Assembly (NCBI GenBank): GCA_019240175.1
Contig: JAFAYS010000355.1
Coordinates: 1 to 6,249 of the forward strand
Origin: Chloroflexota bacterium
Lineage (GTDB): Bacteria > Chloroflexota > Chloroflexia > Chloroflexales > Kallotenuaceae
Reading direction: 5' to 3'
DNA length: 6,249 nt
Part shown: positions 5,977-6,249 of the stretch, piece after piece
Layout: every line of letters begins with the position of its first letter
How positions within the stretch are numbered: position 1 is the first letter of the stretch
The notes under the pieces: generated by a model
What the model was told of the DNA's origin: nothing
The model's input: only the letters and a program-made list of their open reading frames with translations
Databases searched by the model: none
Made by a program: the position numbers and the translations under genes

Positions 5977-6034
5977 CCAAGAACTAAGGCTCTGAGGGTA
6001 CAATTTTGCAATCCAGGTGTGCAATTTGATGCGG

Positions 6035-6056
6035 AGGGCGTGATTGATCACGCCCT
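6035..6056 (+). terminator. Perfect hairpin upstream of the last gene, possible terminator
   Basis: AGGGCGTGAT (6035-6044) and ATCACGCCCT (6047-6056) are perfectly complementary. In practice this gives a 9-bp stem with a TTGA loop. A short TTTT run (6067-6070) comes 10 nt after the stem, further than in a standard intrinsic terminator. It may end transcripts coming from the membrane protein gene, or act as an operator-like palindrome ahead of the next gene. Apart from this and repeat copy C, I see nothing firm in 5841-6174. Confidence 0.45.
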
Positions 6057-6177
6057 GATCTCGATCTTTTAGTTCATTCGTCGATTGATTCGTTAATCAT
6101 TTACTGTCATGCTTCCCGTGCCTGTTTACATTCGGGCTAGAACAGCAACGCCTGGATCAAGCCCAAAGGAGACGATG

Positions 6178-6249
6178 ATGTCCGAGTCTGAGACGGTAAT
6201 GCCCGGCGATGACGCGACGGTCACGCTGCGCGAGGTGACCAAGGAAACG
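6178..6249 (+). CDS. N-terminal fragment, possible GNAT N-acetyltransferase
   Basis: Only 24 residues are visible before the window ends: MSESETVMPG then DDATVTLREVTKET. The pattern of a short polar leader followed by a hydrophobic strand and 'LREVTKET' resembles the first strand and helix start of GNAT acetyltransferases (compare the common 'I.LREIT.EN'). That assignment is tentative. Two in-frame ATGs exist, at 6175 and 6178. The AGGAG at 6167-6171 is 6 nt from the second and 3 nt from the first, so 6178 is preferred. The gene runs off the right edge. Codon use (GAC, GCG, CTG, ACG) fits its GC-rich neighbours, supporting a real coding region. Confidence 0.6.
   Translation, partial: MSESETVMPGDDATVTLREVTKET

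Larger units (their letters stand above)
5841..5978 (-). repeat. Structured interspersed repeat, copy C (inverted)
   Basis: Read on the minus strand, this copy starts with GGCCCTCA (5978-5971). It then has four C-runs, GAACCTC, a 5-bp hairpin (plus-strand CGCCG 5931-5935, loop AAGC, CGGCG 5940-5944), TCGGTTGCCACAGG, and a T-rich tail with the octamer tandem. An outer stem pairs CCCCCT (5909-5914) with AGGGGG (5957-5962). It begins immediately after the membrane protein stop codon. The plus-strand start of the copy holds repeated GAACCTAG words and a CCTAG-AAC-CTAGG hairpin (5856-5868). Its order of elements matches copy A closely. It might also act as a 3' end structure for the upstream gene. 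Confidence 0.75.

Noticed and set aside
226..5978. Composite transposon bounded by inverted repeats
   Set aside because: No transposase, no target-site duplication can be seen, and the interior genes look like ordinary chromosomal genes with the same codon style.
5821..6051. A 76-aa minus-strand frame over repeat copy C
   Set aside because: It is made of repeat sequence and has no supported start or family resemblance.
6086..6099. TGATT-N4-AATCA dyad as an operator for the last gene
   Set aside because: Five-bp arms in AT-rich sequence are expected by chance, and no promoter could be recognised next to it.

Overview
The window reads as a GC-rich bacterial chromosome segment. Lineage is inferred from three things: the style of the Pro/Ala-linked zinc-ribbon/FHA protein, the large GT-C-type membrane protein, and C/G-run-rich intergenic repeats. 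Together these resemble filamentous Chloroflexota (class Chloroflexia). No rRNA or marker gene is present to prove this.

Layout: (1) Bases 2-142 are the 3' end of a PP2C-type Ser/Thr protein phosphatase gene. (2) Bases 143-606 hold no gene. They contain a stem-loop after the phosphatase, two tandem copies of a structured interspersed repeat, and then a putative promoter inside a long-spaced inverted repeat. (3) Bases 607-2223 (+) encode a 538-aa protein with three zinc ribbons, two near-identical coiled-coil repeats and a C-terminal FHA domain, ending at a strong intrinsic terminator. (4) Bases 2274-3260 (-) encode an RluA-family pseudouridine synthase, convergent with the FHA gene. (5) Bases 3261-3587 are a divergent intergenic region with short repeats related to the interspersed family. 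(6) Bases 3588-5840 (+) encode a 750-aa polytopic membrane protein resembling GT-C (PMT/ArnT-like) glycosyltransferases. (7) Bases 5841-6174 hold an inverted copy of the interspersed repeat, with a G-quadruplex motif, and a perfect hairpin. (8) Bases 6178-6249 are the start of another gene, perhaps a GNAT acetyltransferase.

How the genes work together: the phosphatase and the FHA protein form a plausible phospho-threonine signalling neighbourhood, since FHA domains read phosphothreonine and PP2C enzymes erase it. The pseudouridine synthase and the membrane protein look like independent single-gene units. No obvious multi-gene novel system is visible. The least ordinary signal is the intergenic repeat family: its copies keep a small hairpin whose stem changes by compensatory substitutions, next to four G/C-runs able to form a G-quadruplex. 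A recent internal duplication in the FHA protein and two substituted motif positions in the membrane protein are secondary points of interest.
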